From Flavobacteriaceae bacterium (lineage in GTDB: Bacteria; Bacteroidota; Bacteroidia; Flavobacteriales; Flavobacteriaceae): a stretch of 21,624 bases of DNA. The stretch spans positions 1 to 21,624 of the forward strand of contig JAQWFV010000064.1 in NCBI GenBank assembly GCA_029238555.1, read 5' to 3'. Made by a program: the position numbers and the translations under genes. The notes under the pieces are model-generated. The model was not told the origin of the DNA. It saw only the letters and a list, made by a program, of their open reading frames with translations, and did not search any database. Positions 9,614-16,829 of this stretch are shown here, piece after piece; positions within the stretch are counted from its first letter, which is position 1, and the number at the start of each line of letters is the position of its first letter.

Positions 9614-11077
9614 TTAGTGGTCTAAGAGGTCTAAATGATTCTTTACAATGTCATAGTCATCAAAAGGAGTCTTAACACCTTTAATGTCCTGATACTTTTC
9701 ATGCCCTTTCCCTGCGATTAAAATAATATCCTTTGAAGTGGCCATCATACAAGCGGTTTTTATAGCTTGTTTTCTATTTTCAACTACCAAAACTTTTTTT
9801 ATATCTACTGGGGAAACACCCGCCTCCATCTGTTCAATAATGTCTATAGGCGTCTCAGATCTGGGGTTGTCAGAAGTGAGAATTACGGTATCGCTCTTAT
9901 CTGCTGCAATTGCTCCCATTAAAGGCCGCTTTCCTTGATCCCTATCTCCTCCACAACCTACTACAGTAATGAGCTTCTCATTTTTTGTTCTGATCTGGCC
10001 TATCGTTGTCAATATATTATCTAAAGCATCTGGCGTATGGGCATAATCCACAATAGCCGTGATCTGGTTTTTAGAAATAAAATACTGAAACCTTCCCGCT
10101 ACATTCTCCAGCGTACTGATATGCTGAAGCACCTCTAGCTTGTTTAATCCCAAAAGGCTTGCGGTGGCGTAAATTGCCAACACATTGTACGCATTAAACT
10201 GACCTAAAAGTGTGGTCCAAACCTCTTGTTGGTCAATTTTGAGCAATTGACCTGAAAACTGATTCTCTAATATTTGTACCTTAAAATCTGCTAGCCCTTT
10301 TAGCCCATAGCTCATTTTTTTAGCCCTGGTATTTTGCAGCATAAATAGGCCATTCTTGTCATCTGAATTTACTAAGGCAAAAGCCGTGGCCGAAAGCCCG
10401 TCAAAAAGTAGTTTTTTGGTGTCTCTGTAATTGGCAAAAGTCTTGTGATAATCTAAATGATCTTGACTTAGATTGGTAAAAACTGCGCCTTCGAAAGTCA
10501 ATCCCTTAGTACGCATTTGTGCAATTCCATGAGAGCTTACCTCCATGAAACAGTAAGAAAGTCCCTCTGAGACCATTTCTTGTAAGTAAGCATTAATGGT
10601 CCACACATCTGGTGTAGTGTGGGCTGTTTCATAAGCTTTCTCCCCCACTAAAATCTTAATTGTAGAGATGAGTCCTGAAGGATATCCCGCTTTAGTAAAC
10701 AAAGCATGTAGTAAGCTGGTTACGGTAGTTTTACCGTTGGTACCAGTTACCCCAATGAGCGAAAGTTTCTTAGACGGATGGTCAAACCAATTGGCCGCCA
10801 TAACACCTAAAGCTTCTTGACTATTGGGCACCACTACATAAGTCACCACAGGATCAGTAAAACCAGGCAAGTCTTCACAAACAATCACAGTGGCCCCTTT
10901 TTCAATAGCTGTTTCTATATAATCATGGCCATTTACCTGAACTCCTTTAGTGGCTACAAAAAGCGATTGAGGCCCAACTTTGCGAGAATCGAAATATACG
11001 TCCTGCACTTCCTTAATCGTGCTGCCTTGCAACTGATTAATAGAAACGCCGTATAATATGTCTTTTAACACCTTCAT
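9614..11077 (-). CDS. murE: UDP-MurNAc-L-Ala-D-Glu--meso-diaminopimelate ligase MurE
   Basis: Mur ligase that adds the third stem-peptide residue. The 487-residue product has the N-terminal SRKVGPQSLFVA segment, the ATP P-loop TGTNGKTTVT at residues 111-120, and a YRDTKKLLF segment of the kind carrying the carbamylated Lys. It also has a C-terminal HTPDALDN motif (about 357-364) and DNPR at 403-406. DNPR is the family signature for meso-diaminopimelate, so the wall is inferred to be the usual Gram-negative A1gamma type. The ATG overlaps the ftsI stop by 4 bp (ATGA, 11074-11077). murF, which usually follows murE, is not here; mraY comes next instead. Confidence 0.97.
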   Translation of the reverse strand: MKVLKDILYGVSINQLQGSTIKEVQDVYFDSRKVGPQSLFVATKGVQVNGHDYIETAIEKGATVIVCEDLPGFTDPVVTYVVVPNSQEALGVMAANWFDHPSKKLSLIGVTGTNGKTTVTSLLHALFTKAGYPSGLISTIKILVGEKAYETAHTTPDVWTINAYLQEMVSEGLSYCFMEVSSHGIAQMRTKGLTFEGAVFTNLSQDHLDYHKTFANYRDTKKLLFDGLSATAFALVNSDDKNGLFMLQNTRAKKMSYGLKGLADFKVQILENQFSGQLLKIDQQEVWTTLLGQFNAYNVLAIYATASLLGLNKLEVLQHISTLENVAGRFQYFISKNQITAIVDYAHTPDALDNILTTIGQIRTKNEKLITVVGCGGDRDQGKRPLMGAIAADKSDTVILTSDNPRSETPIDIIEQMEAGVSPVDIKKVLVVENRKQAIKTACMMATSKDIILIAGKGHEKYQDIKGVKTPFDDYDIVKNHLDLLDH

Positions 11078-13080
11078 GAGCGAGATAATTTTAAGGCTAC
11101 TTTAGTGCCTTTTTCAATAAGCACTCCCGCATTCATAGATTGACTCACTACCTGACCATGACCATTTACTTCCACCTCACAACCTAAGTTTTCTAATAAA
11201 GCCACAGCATCCATACCAGACATTCCCTTTACATCTGGGATGGTCTGGGTCGAATGCCCAAGTACAGTGTGATAATTTTCAAAGGATTCATTTACAGCTA
11301 AAGAAGCAACTGCCTCTTGGGCCACTTGCACTTCCATAAGTTTAGAGGTGTACATTTTTTGGGCAATGGCCTTAAAAACAGGCCCAGAAACATCTGCCCC
11401 GTAGTAGCCTACAGATTTATCTGGTTCATGAATCACTACAATACAAGAATACTCTGGATTGTCTGCTGGAAAATAGCCCGAAAAAGTGGAGATATATTTT
11501 AGCTTGTTTGGGTCTCCTGAAGTGTAATCTTTTTGACAAGTACCTGTTTTGCCAGCCATTGAAAAATTCGGATCATACAATCCGTGGCCTGTGCCCCCTT
11601 TTTTCTCTACAATATCTTTTAAGATTTGTTTAACCTGAACCACAGTCTCTTTAGAACATATGGAAGGATTAATGACCGTTTTACCAAAACGCTTCTCTAC
11701 AATACCCCCTTTTCTTATTTCTTTGATCAATCTGGGCTTCACCATTTCTCCATTATTGGCAATAGCGTTGTAAAAAGTAAGGGTTTGCAAGGGGGTCAAA
11801 GACACCTCATACCCATGAGACATCCATGCCAGAGAGACCCCAGACCATCCTTTATCTCCAGGATACCTGATCACAGGATCTCCCTCTCCCAACACAGGAA
11901 GCCCTAGCTTTTCATGCAAATTCATATTGCGCAAACGATCTACATAATCACTAGGCCTGTCTTTATAATTTTCATGTATGAGTTTAGCAAATGCTGTATT
12001 AGAGGAAACCTTTAATGCCTTTGCTACAGAAATCTGTCCATAACCACCATTTTTTGAGTCGTTAACTGTCCGGTCATAAACCCTGTATTTACCACGCTCC
12101 GTATCTATTACAGTGGCGGTGTCTACAATTTTATCTTCTAATGCCACGACCAAAGACATGAGTTTAAAAGTAGATCCTGGCTCATGAGACTCTCCTATAG
12201 CGTAATTAAGCCTCTCGTAATAGTGCCCATTGGCATTTCTTCCTAGATTAGAAAGCGCCTTTATTTCTCCTGTTTTAGTTTCCATCACTACTACAGTACC
12301 GTGGTCTGCTTTGTATTTTTCTAACTGAGTCAATAGAGCATGGTGCGCTATATCTTGAATATTAATATTAATTGTAGTGACAACGTCTGCACCCTCTTCC
12401 GGCTCTTTTAAATTGCTGGTTCCTATTGGTTTCCACTGACCTTTGGCAATTTTTTGCTTGAGACGCTTGCCTGCTACGCCTTTTAAATAATCATCAAAAG
12501 CACCTTCTAAACCCACTCGAGTGATATTTCCCTTAGCATCTGAACTCACAAAACCCACACTCCTTGCTGCCATCTCTCCGAGCGGATGCTCTCTAACTGT
12601 TTTTTGAGTCACCACAAAACCGCCTCTGTAAGGCCCTTTTGAAAACAATGGAAAAGATTTAATTCGCTTATAAGACTCGTAGCTTAAATTAGAGGCTATT
12701 AAGGCATACCTGTTTTTATTGGCCCTTGCTTTTCTGAGTTTTTGTTCAAAATAATTTGCCGGCTTTTGAAGCAAAACTCCTAAAGAATCTGAAAGTGCAA
12801 CAAGATGCGTTTCAAAATCCTTAGGCGCTACAGTTACTGCGTCAAATCTAATCTCATATCTGGAAACAGAAGTAGCCAACAAACTACCGTCGTCTGAATA
12901 CAAGCTCCCCCTACTGGGTTCAATCGTTACAATTTTTTCAGTCCTTTCTAAAGCGAGCTTTCTGTATTTAGCACCATCTGAAACTTGGGTTTTAACCAGA
13001 GAAGCGCCAATAGCAATGGAGAACACCACCAAAAAGGCTACCACTACATACAGACGTGTTAAAATTTGTTTCTCTCGCAC
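11074..13080 (-). CDS. ftsI: Septal transpeptidase FtsI (class B PBP with C-terminal PASTA domain)
   Basis: Divisome D,D-transpeptidase that crosslinks septal peptidoglycan made by FtsW. The 668-residue product has a membrane anchor at about residues 10-30 and the pedestal domain with RGSLYSDDG at about 57-65. The three penicillin-binding motifs follow: STFK at 303-306 (catalytic Ser303), SSN at 359-361, and KTG at 511-513. After a linker, residues from about 613 to the end (IPDVKGMSGMDAV...) form one PASTA domain, as in SpoVD/PBP2x-type enzymes rather than E. coli FtsI. The start is a GTG at 13080, five bases after the ftsL stop and directly before the basic, membrane-anchored N-terminus. 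Confidence 0.96.
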   Translation of the reverse strand: MREKQILTRLYVVVAFLVVFSIAIGASLVKTQVSDGAKYRKLALERTEKIVTIEPSRGSLYSDDGSLLATSVSRYEIRFDAVTVAPKDFETHLVALSDSLGVLLQKPANYFEQKLRKARANKNRYALIASNLSYESYKRIKSFPLFSKGPYRGGFVVTQKTVREHPLGEMAARSVGFVSSDAKGNITRVGLEGAFDDYLKGVAGKRLKQKIAKGQWKPIGTSNLKEPEEGADVVTTININIQDIAHHALLTQLEKYKADHGTVVVMETKTGEIKALSNLGRNANGHYYERLNYAIGESHEPGSTFKLMSLVVALEDKIVDTATVIDTERGKYRVYDRTVNDSKNGGYGQISVAKALKVSSNTAFAKLIHENYKDRPSDYVDRLRNMNLHEKLGLPVLGEGDPVIRYPGDKGWSGVSLAWMSHGYEVSLTPLQTLTFYNAIANNGEMVKPRLIKEIRKGGIVEKRFGKTVINPSICSKETVVQVKQILKDIVEKKGGTGHGLYDPNFSMAGKTGTCQKDYTSGDPNKLKYISTFSGYFPADNPEYSCIVVIHEPDKSVGYYGADVSGPVFKAIAQKMYTSKLMEVQVAQEAVASLAVNESFENYHTVLGHSTQTIPDVKGMSGMDAVALLENLGCEVEVNGHGQVVSQSMNAGVLIEKGTKVALKLSRS

Positions 13081-13085
13081 TATTA

Positions 13086-13409
13086 TTATTTTTTATCCGT
13101 TGTTTTTACTACGATTTTCACTGCTGGATTATCTGGAGGATAAATCCCTAGGTCTGCGACTTTTCTGGCCACACTAGTCTCTAACTGAGCACGCTGCAGC
13201 CTTGATCTAAGTCCTACATATTCGTTCTTCAAAGCTTTCACTTCCTGACTCAGACGAGCAATCTCATACACTTTGCGCTCAGATTCATGCGCAGCACTGA
13301 TCATCAGTGCGCCTAAGACTGCTAGATAAATAAAAAAACGCCAGTGTTTTGGAGCGTCGTCTCCAATAAGAAAAGAACCTTTTAAAATATTAAGCAGCGA
13401 TTTTCTCAC
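13086..13409 (-). CDS. ftsL: FtsL-like divisome protein
   Basis: Small bitopic protein expected to join FtsQ and activate FtsWI. The 107-residue product has a cytoplasmic tail of about 22 residues, one membrane segment at roughly 24-40, then a charged heptad-like coiled coil (about 44-80) of the Leu/Glu/Arg-rich kind seen in FtsL, ending with the segment LGIYPPDNPAV. Identification rests on topology, size and the rsmH-ftsL-ftsI order, because FtsL is poorly conserved. The start is a GTG overlapping the rsmH stop (GTGA, 13406-13409). No separate ftsB gene is seen in the window. Confidence 0.88.
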   Translation of the reverse strand: MRKSLLNILKGSFLIGDDAPKHWRFFIYLAVLGALMISAAHESERKVYEIARLSQEVKALKNEYVGLRSRLQRAQLETSVARKVADLGIYPPDNPAVKIVVKTTDKK

Positions 13410-14332
13410 TTTTTCTCAGGGGTATTGTTTGGTTTTTCCGCTACCCGAAGCTTAGCACTTCGAGAACGGGTGTTTAAACGTTGCTCTTCTTTTGAGGGTA
13501 TTTGTAAGCCGCCTACTTTTTTTAAAGGCACCTCAAAACGCCCAAAAACATCTTTCTCTGGCTCTCCTTCAAATTGCCCTGCACGAATAAAGCGCTTTAC
13601 CAATCTATCTTCTAAAGAATGGTAACTCAACACACTTAATCGACCTCCAGGCAATAGGAGATCTGGCACTTGCATTAAAAATTCTTTAATGACTTGAATC
13701 TCTTGATTTACCTCAATTCTAATGGCCTGGTAAATAGGGGCCAATACTTTAGCGTCATTAAATCCTTTTAGAAATGGAGCCAAAGCCTCCTTTAACTGAG
13801 CAGTGGTTTCAATAGGCTGGCTTTCTCTGTAAGCAATAATCGCTGTGGCAATAGCTTTTGAATTACGCAAGTCTCCGTATTGGAAAAACATATTGGCCAG
13901 ATCATCATGGGCATAGGAACCCACCACTTCTTTTGCCGTAAGCACAGCATTCTGATTCATTCGCATATCTAAATCTCCCTCAAAGCGCGTAGAAAATCCT
14001 CTTGACCCCTCGTCGAACTGATGAGAAGACACGCCAAAATCTGCTAAAATCCCATTCACTTGCTTAATGCCGTGAAAACGGAGAAATTGCTTAATGAACC
14101 TAAAATTTTCTGGAATGAGGGTGAATCGGGCATCGGCCAATGTATTGGCCAAAGCGTCTTTATCCTGATCAAAGGCAAACAAACGCCCCTGTGGGCCAAG
14201 CTGTCGCAATATCTCTTTGCTATGTCCGCCACCACCAAATGTGACGTCTACATAAACCCCATTGGGATCTATGGCCAAACCTGCCACAGTTTCCTGCAGC
14301 ATAACTGGATTATGATAGGCTGTTTTCTCCAT
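13406..14332 (-). CDS. rsmH: 16S rRNA (cytosine(1402)-N(4))-methyltransferase RsmH
   Basis: SAM-dependent methyltransferase (formerly MraW) that methylates N4 of C1402 in the P-site region of 16S rRNA. The 308-residue product begins MEKTAYHNPVML, has the SAM-binding segment VDVTFGGGGHS at residues 28-38, then ILADFGVSSHQFD and the SYHSLEDRLVKRF motif typical of the family near the C-terminus. I chose the ATG at 14332 because it directly precedes the conserved YHNPVML. A TTG ten codons upstream (14362) gives a non-homologous extension inside mraZ. With the ATG it overlaps mraZ by 23 bp and ftsL by 4 bp, so translation is probably coupled. Confidence 0.96.
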   Translation of the reverse strand: MEKTAYHNPVMLQETVAGLAIDPNGVYVDVTFGGGGHSKEILRQLGPQGRLFAFDQDKDALANTLADARFTLIPENFRFIKQFLRFHGIKQVNGILADFGVSSHQFDEGSRGFSTRFEGDLDMRMNQNAVLTAKEVVGSYAHDDLANMFFQYGDLRNSKAIATAIIAYRESQPIETTAQLKEALAPFLKGFNDAKVLAPIYQAIRIEVNQEIQVIKEFLMQVPDLLLPGGRLSVLSYHSLEDRLVKRFIRAGQFEGEPEKDVFGRFEVPLKKVGGLQIPSKEEQRLNTRSRSAKLRVAEKPNNTPEKK

Positions 14333-14774
14333 CTCCCATGACTTCTTCTGCCAGGCTTGCAAAGTCCTGTGCTGTTTCCTCTAATACATTTTCATATTGT
14401 GCTTTGTCCCAAATTTCAATGATATTGATTGCCGCACTCAAGACCACTTCCTGGCTTATTTGGGCAATCCCTATTAAATTCTTTGGAATGAGCAAACGAC
14501 CACTACCGTCTACCTCTACTACTTTTACTCCCGCAGTAAACCTTCTAATAAAGTCGTTGTTCTTTTTTACAAATCGGTTTTTCTCATTCATCTTCTCCAT
14601 CAACAATTGCCATTCCGCCATGGGATACAACTCCAGACAATCTCTAAAAACCGCTCTCTTAATGACAAATCCTTCTTTCAAAATAGGGGTCAATTGCGAC
14701 TTTAACGCAACAGGAAGCATTACCCGCCCTTTTACGTCTGCCTTGCAATCATATGTACCTATTAGTGAGACCAC
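14310..14774 (-). CDS. mraZ: Transcriptional regulator MraZ
   Basis: AbrB-like DNA-binding protein that in E. coli forms a ring-shaped oligomer and represses its own dcw operon. The 154-residue product has the two DxxxR half-domains expected: DVKGR at residues 13-17 and DGSGR at 89-93, each followed by a hydrophobic strand (VMLP, LLIP). The start is a GTG at 14774, just before LIGTYDCKADVKGR; no ATG fits. It is the first gene of the minus-strand cluster. Its upstream region carries a matching box array (14821-14845) and a perfect -7 element, so autoregulation is strongly suggested. Confidence 0.96.
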   Translation of the reverse strand: MVSLIGTYDCKADVKGRVMLPVALKSQLTPILKEGFVIKRAVFRDCLELYPMAEWQLLMEKMNEKNRFVKKNNDFIRRFTAGVKVVEVDGSGRLLIPKNLIGIAQISQEVVLSAAINIIEIWDKAQYENVLEETAQDFASLAEEVMGDGENSLS

Positions 14775-14802
14775 TATCTGTGCTGATTTTAATTAATAAG
14801 TT

Positions 14803-14810
14803 CAAATATA
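14803..14810 (-). promoter_or_regulatory. -7 promoter element of mraZ and the dcw cluster
   Basis: TATATTTG on the minus strand is a perfect match to the Bacteroidota -7 consensus TAnnTTTG. The predicted transcription start is near 14796, giving a 5' leader of about 20 bases before the mraZ GTG. No good -33 TTTG is seen at the expected spacing; the MraZ boxes lie there instead. Confidence 0.7.
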
Positions 14811-14820
14811 AAGGATTTTC

Positions 14821-14845
14821 TCCCACTTTTTACCACATTCTACCA
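14821..14845 (-). promoter_or_regulatory. MraZ box array (three 10-bp-spaced repeats)
   Basis: On the minus strand three pentamers TGGTA, TGGTA and TGGGA start exactly 10 bp apart (plus-strand positions 14841-14845, 14831-14835 and 14821-14825), each preceded by A/T-rich DNA ending in G. This matches the known E. coli MraZ operator design of TGGGN repeats separated by five bases. The array ends 46 bp before the mraZ start and covers roughly -25 to -49 relative to the predicted transcription start, where it would block the -33 region. Confidence 0.85.
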
Positions 14846-14933
14846 CTTTGTTAATAAGTTCTCTTAACTTGCCTCTAAAAAAAGATCAAAGCCTATATTC
14901 TATCTTGCATCTCAAGCCTTTAAAAAGAAGCCA

Positions 14934-14962
14934 TTGGTATTTAAATGAAATGCCTATATTTG
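14934..14962 (+). promoter_or_regulatory. Promoter of the alpha/beta hydrolase gene
   Basis: TATATTTG (14955-14962) matches TAnnTTTG, and a TTG (14934-14936, in ATTGG) lies 18 bp upstream as a possible -33 element. The predicted start of transcription is near 14969, 17 bp before the ATG at 14986. A GCCTATATT sequence is shared by this element (14952-14960) and an upstream copy at 14891-14899. Confidence 0.6.
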
Positions 14963-14985
14963 CCAACTTAGGCGTAAACCAAGTC

Positions 14986-15750
14986 ATGACACACCCAATC
15001 ATCAAAGACGGAAAATACCAATACGTATCCTTAGGAGAAGGCGCACCCATAGTCATTTTACATGGACTCATGGGCGGGCTCAGTAACTTTCAAGGGGTCA
15101 TGGATTACTTCCCTGAGAAAGGTTATAGGGTCATTGTGCCTGAATTACCTATTTACGACATGCCGCTCTTAAAGACTACCGTTAAAAGCTTTGCGATTTA
15201 CGTAGATGAGTTTTTAAGGCATTTAAACCTAAAAGACGTGATTCTTGTGGGGAATTCATTGGGCGGTCATATTGCCTTATTAGAGACCAAGATGGATCCT
15301 GAGATTGTTAAAGGCTTAGTGATTACTGGAAGTTCTGGCCTTTACGAAAGTGCCATGGGCGACGGATACCCTAAAAGAGGAGACTACGAGTTTATTAAGA
15401 AAAAAGCAGAAGAGGTTTTTTATGATCCTGCTGTGGCAACCAAAGAAATTGTGGACGAAGTTTTTGCCACTGTCAATGACAGGGTAAAACTAGTCAAGAC
15501 CTTGGCCATTGCCAAGAGTGCTATTAGACATAATATGTCCAAGGATTTACCGCTCATGAAAACACCTACTTGTATTATTTGGGGAAGGAACGACGGTGTA
15601 ACACCTCCGAATGTTGCAGATGAATTTAATGCATTACTTCCAGATTCAGATTTATTTTGGATCGAAAAATGTGGTCATGCTCCCATGATGGAACACCCAG
15701 ATACCTTCAATACAATACTGGAGAACTGGCTGGTAGCTAGAGGCTTTTAG
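14986..15750 (+). CDS. Alpha/beta-fold hydrolase
   Basis: Cytoplasmic alpha/beta hydrolase of unknown substrate. The 254-residue product has the oxyanion-hole motif LHGLMGG at residues 25-31 and the nucleophile elbow GNSLGG with Ser91. The likely acid is Asp203 in WGRNDGVTPP, and the catalytic His231 lies in KCGHAPMMEHP, so the triad is complete. There is no signal peptide. I chose the ATG at 14986: a longer frame from 14848 would add 46 residues that include the promoter and do not resemble the family. It lies 40 bp upstream of engB on the same strand, so the two may be co-transcribed. The sequence resembles esterase or meta-cleavage-type hydrolases generally; a precise reaction cannot be assigned. 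Confidence 0.9.
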   Translation: MTHPIIKDGKYQYVSLGEGAPIVILHGLMGGLSNFQGVMDYFPEKGYRVIVPELPIYDMPLLKTTVKSFAIYVDEFLRHLNLKDVILVGNSLGGHIALLETKMDPEIVKGLVITGSSGLYESAMGDGYPKRGDYEFIKKKAEEVFYDPAVATKEIVDEVFATVNDRVKLVKTLAIAKSAIRHNMSKDLPLMKTPTCIIWGRNDGVTPPNVADEFNALLPDSDLFWIEKCGHAPMMEHPDTFNTILENWLVARGF

Positions 15751-15790
15751 CCCCAATATTGCGCCAATGATTACACAGAAAAAAGCATCC

Positions 15791-16405
15791 ATGAAAATTA
15801 CTTCAGCAGAATTTGTAATGAGCAACGCTCATGTAGAAAAATGCCCAAAGGATCCTATTCCTGAATACGCCTTTATTGGTCGTTCAAATGTGGGAAAATC
15901 TTCATTGATTAATATGCTTACCTCAAAAAAGAGTTTGGCAAAAACCTCTGGAAGACCGGGAAAAACACAACTGATTAACCACTTTAAGATTAATCAAAAT
16001 TGGTTTTTAGTAGATTTACCTGGATATGGATACGCCCGTGTTTCTAAAAAAGACAAAAAGACTTTTCAAAAATACATTACCGAGTACTTCCTAAAACGCA
16101 CACAACTTGTTTGTGCCTTTGTACTAGTAGATATTAGACATGAGCCACAACCAGTAGACCTCGATTTCATGAGGTGGATGGGAGAAAACGAAATTCCTTT
16201 TTGCATCATTTTCACCAAAGCAGACAAATTAAAGCCCGCCGTAATAGAAGCCAATACAAAGGCCTATAACGATAAGCTAACGGAAGAAATTTTCGAAATA
16301 GCCCCAGAACACTTTATTACCTCATCTTCCAAGCATTTAGGAAAAGAGGAATTACTGGGATATATACATACTATAAACGAGCAGTTCTTTAAAGCGCAGA
16401 AGTAA
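15791..16405 (+). CDS. engB: Ribosome biogenesis GTP-binding protein EngB/YihA/YsxC
   Basis: Small TrmE-Era-type GTPase needed for late assembly of the 50S ribosomal subunit. The 204-residue product has G1 GRSNVGKSS at residues 30-38, a switch I region with SGRPGKTQ (about 53-60), G3 DLPGYG at 75-80, G4 TKAD at 142-145, and a G5-like TSSS near 180. The ATG at 15791 precedes the family N-terminus KITSAEFVMS; a frame extended to 15767 adds eight residues without support. It converges with gldC, whose stop codon lies 79 bp away. Confidence 0.97.
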   Translation: MKITSAEFVMSNAHVEKCPKDPIPEYAFIGRSNVGKSSLINMLTSKKSLAKTSGRPGKTQLINHFKINQNWFLVDLPGYGYARVSKKDKKTFQKYITEYFLKRTQLVCAFVLVDIRHEPQPVDLDFMRWMGENEIPFCIIFTKADKLKPAVIEANTKAYNDKLTEEIFEIAPEHFITSSSKHLGKEELLGYIHTINEQFFKAQK

Positions 16406-16484
16406 TAGCACTGGCTGTATTATGGTTCCATTTACTTAATGGTGAAGCGTATAAACGCAACGCTATTTATTTTAAAAACTTAGC

Positions 16485-16829
16485 TTAAGATCCTTTTTTA
16501 ATCTCGAGCTTTTCTGCAAAATAATCAGAAAAATCTCTCATCGTTGCCGTCATTTTCTCATCTTGAGTGGCTTTCAAGAAAGTATCTGACATAGCCACTA
16601 AAGTTTGATGAAAAAATATTTTCATTTCATCTACTGGCATATCTTTAGTCCAGAGGTCTATCTTAAGAGACTCTTTGTTTACGCTATCCCAAACGGAAAG
16701 CATCATGGCTTTGGCGTCTTCTTTGTCTACACCTCCGTCTTCTGCAGTCCATTGCAACTTCTCAGGAACCTGGTTCTCATCTAAAGTAACTTTTAAAATA
16801 ATCTCTGAAGTGTGGGTTTTTTGACTCAT
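16485..16829 (-). CDS. gldC: Gliding motility protein GldC
   Basis: Soluble 114-residue protein recognisable as GldC, which in Flavobacterium johnsoniae is needed for efficient gliding. Its biochemical role is not established. The sequence is charged, without signal peptide or membrane segment, and contains the conserved-looking segments SEIILKVTLDENQVPEKLQW near the start and AMSDTFLKATQDEKM near the end. The ATG overlaps the gldB stop by 4 bp (ATGA, 16826-16829), so the pair forms a coupled two-gene operon on the minus strand. Confidence 0.9.
   Translation of the reverse strand: MSQKTHTSEIILKVTLDENQVPEKLQWTAEDGGVDKEDAKAMMLSVWDSVNKESLKIDLWTKDMPVDEMKIFFHQTLVAMSDTFLKATQDEKMTATMRDFSDYFAEKLEIKKGS

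Noticed and set aside
14338..14796. 152-codon open frame on the plus strand covering mraZ.
   Set aside because: It runs antisense through all of mraZ and into its leader; the MraZ motifs and promoter support the minus strand, and the translated sequence shows no family features.
14848..14985. 46-residue N-terminal extension of the hydrolase.
   Set aside because: It contains the predicted promoter, has no resemblance to the alpha/beta hydrolase N-terminus, and a well-placed ATG exists at 14986.
16406..16484. Possible bidirectional terminator between engB and gldC, from GCGT-ATAA-ACGC (about 16447-16458) and CCATT-tactt-AATGG (about 16428-16442).
   Set aside because: The stems are only 4-5 bp with mismatched flanks and no adjacent T-run, so an intrinsic terminator is not supported.
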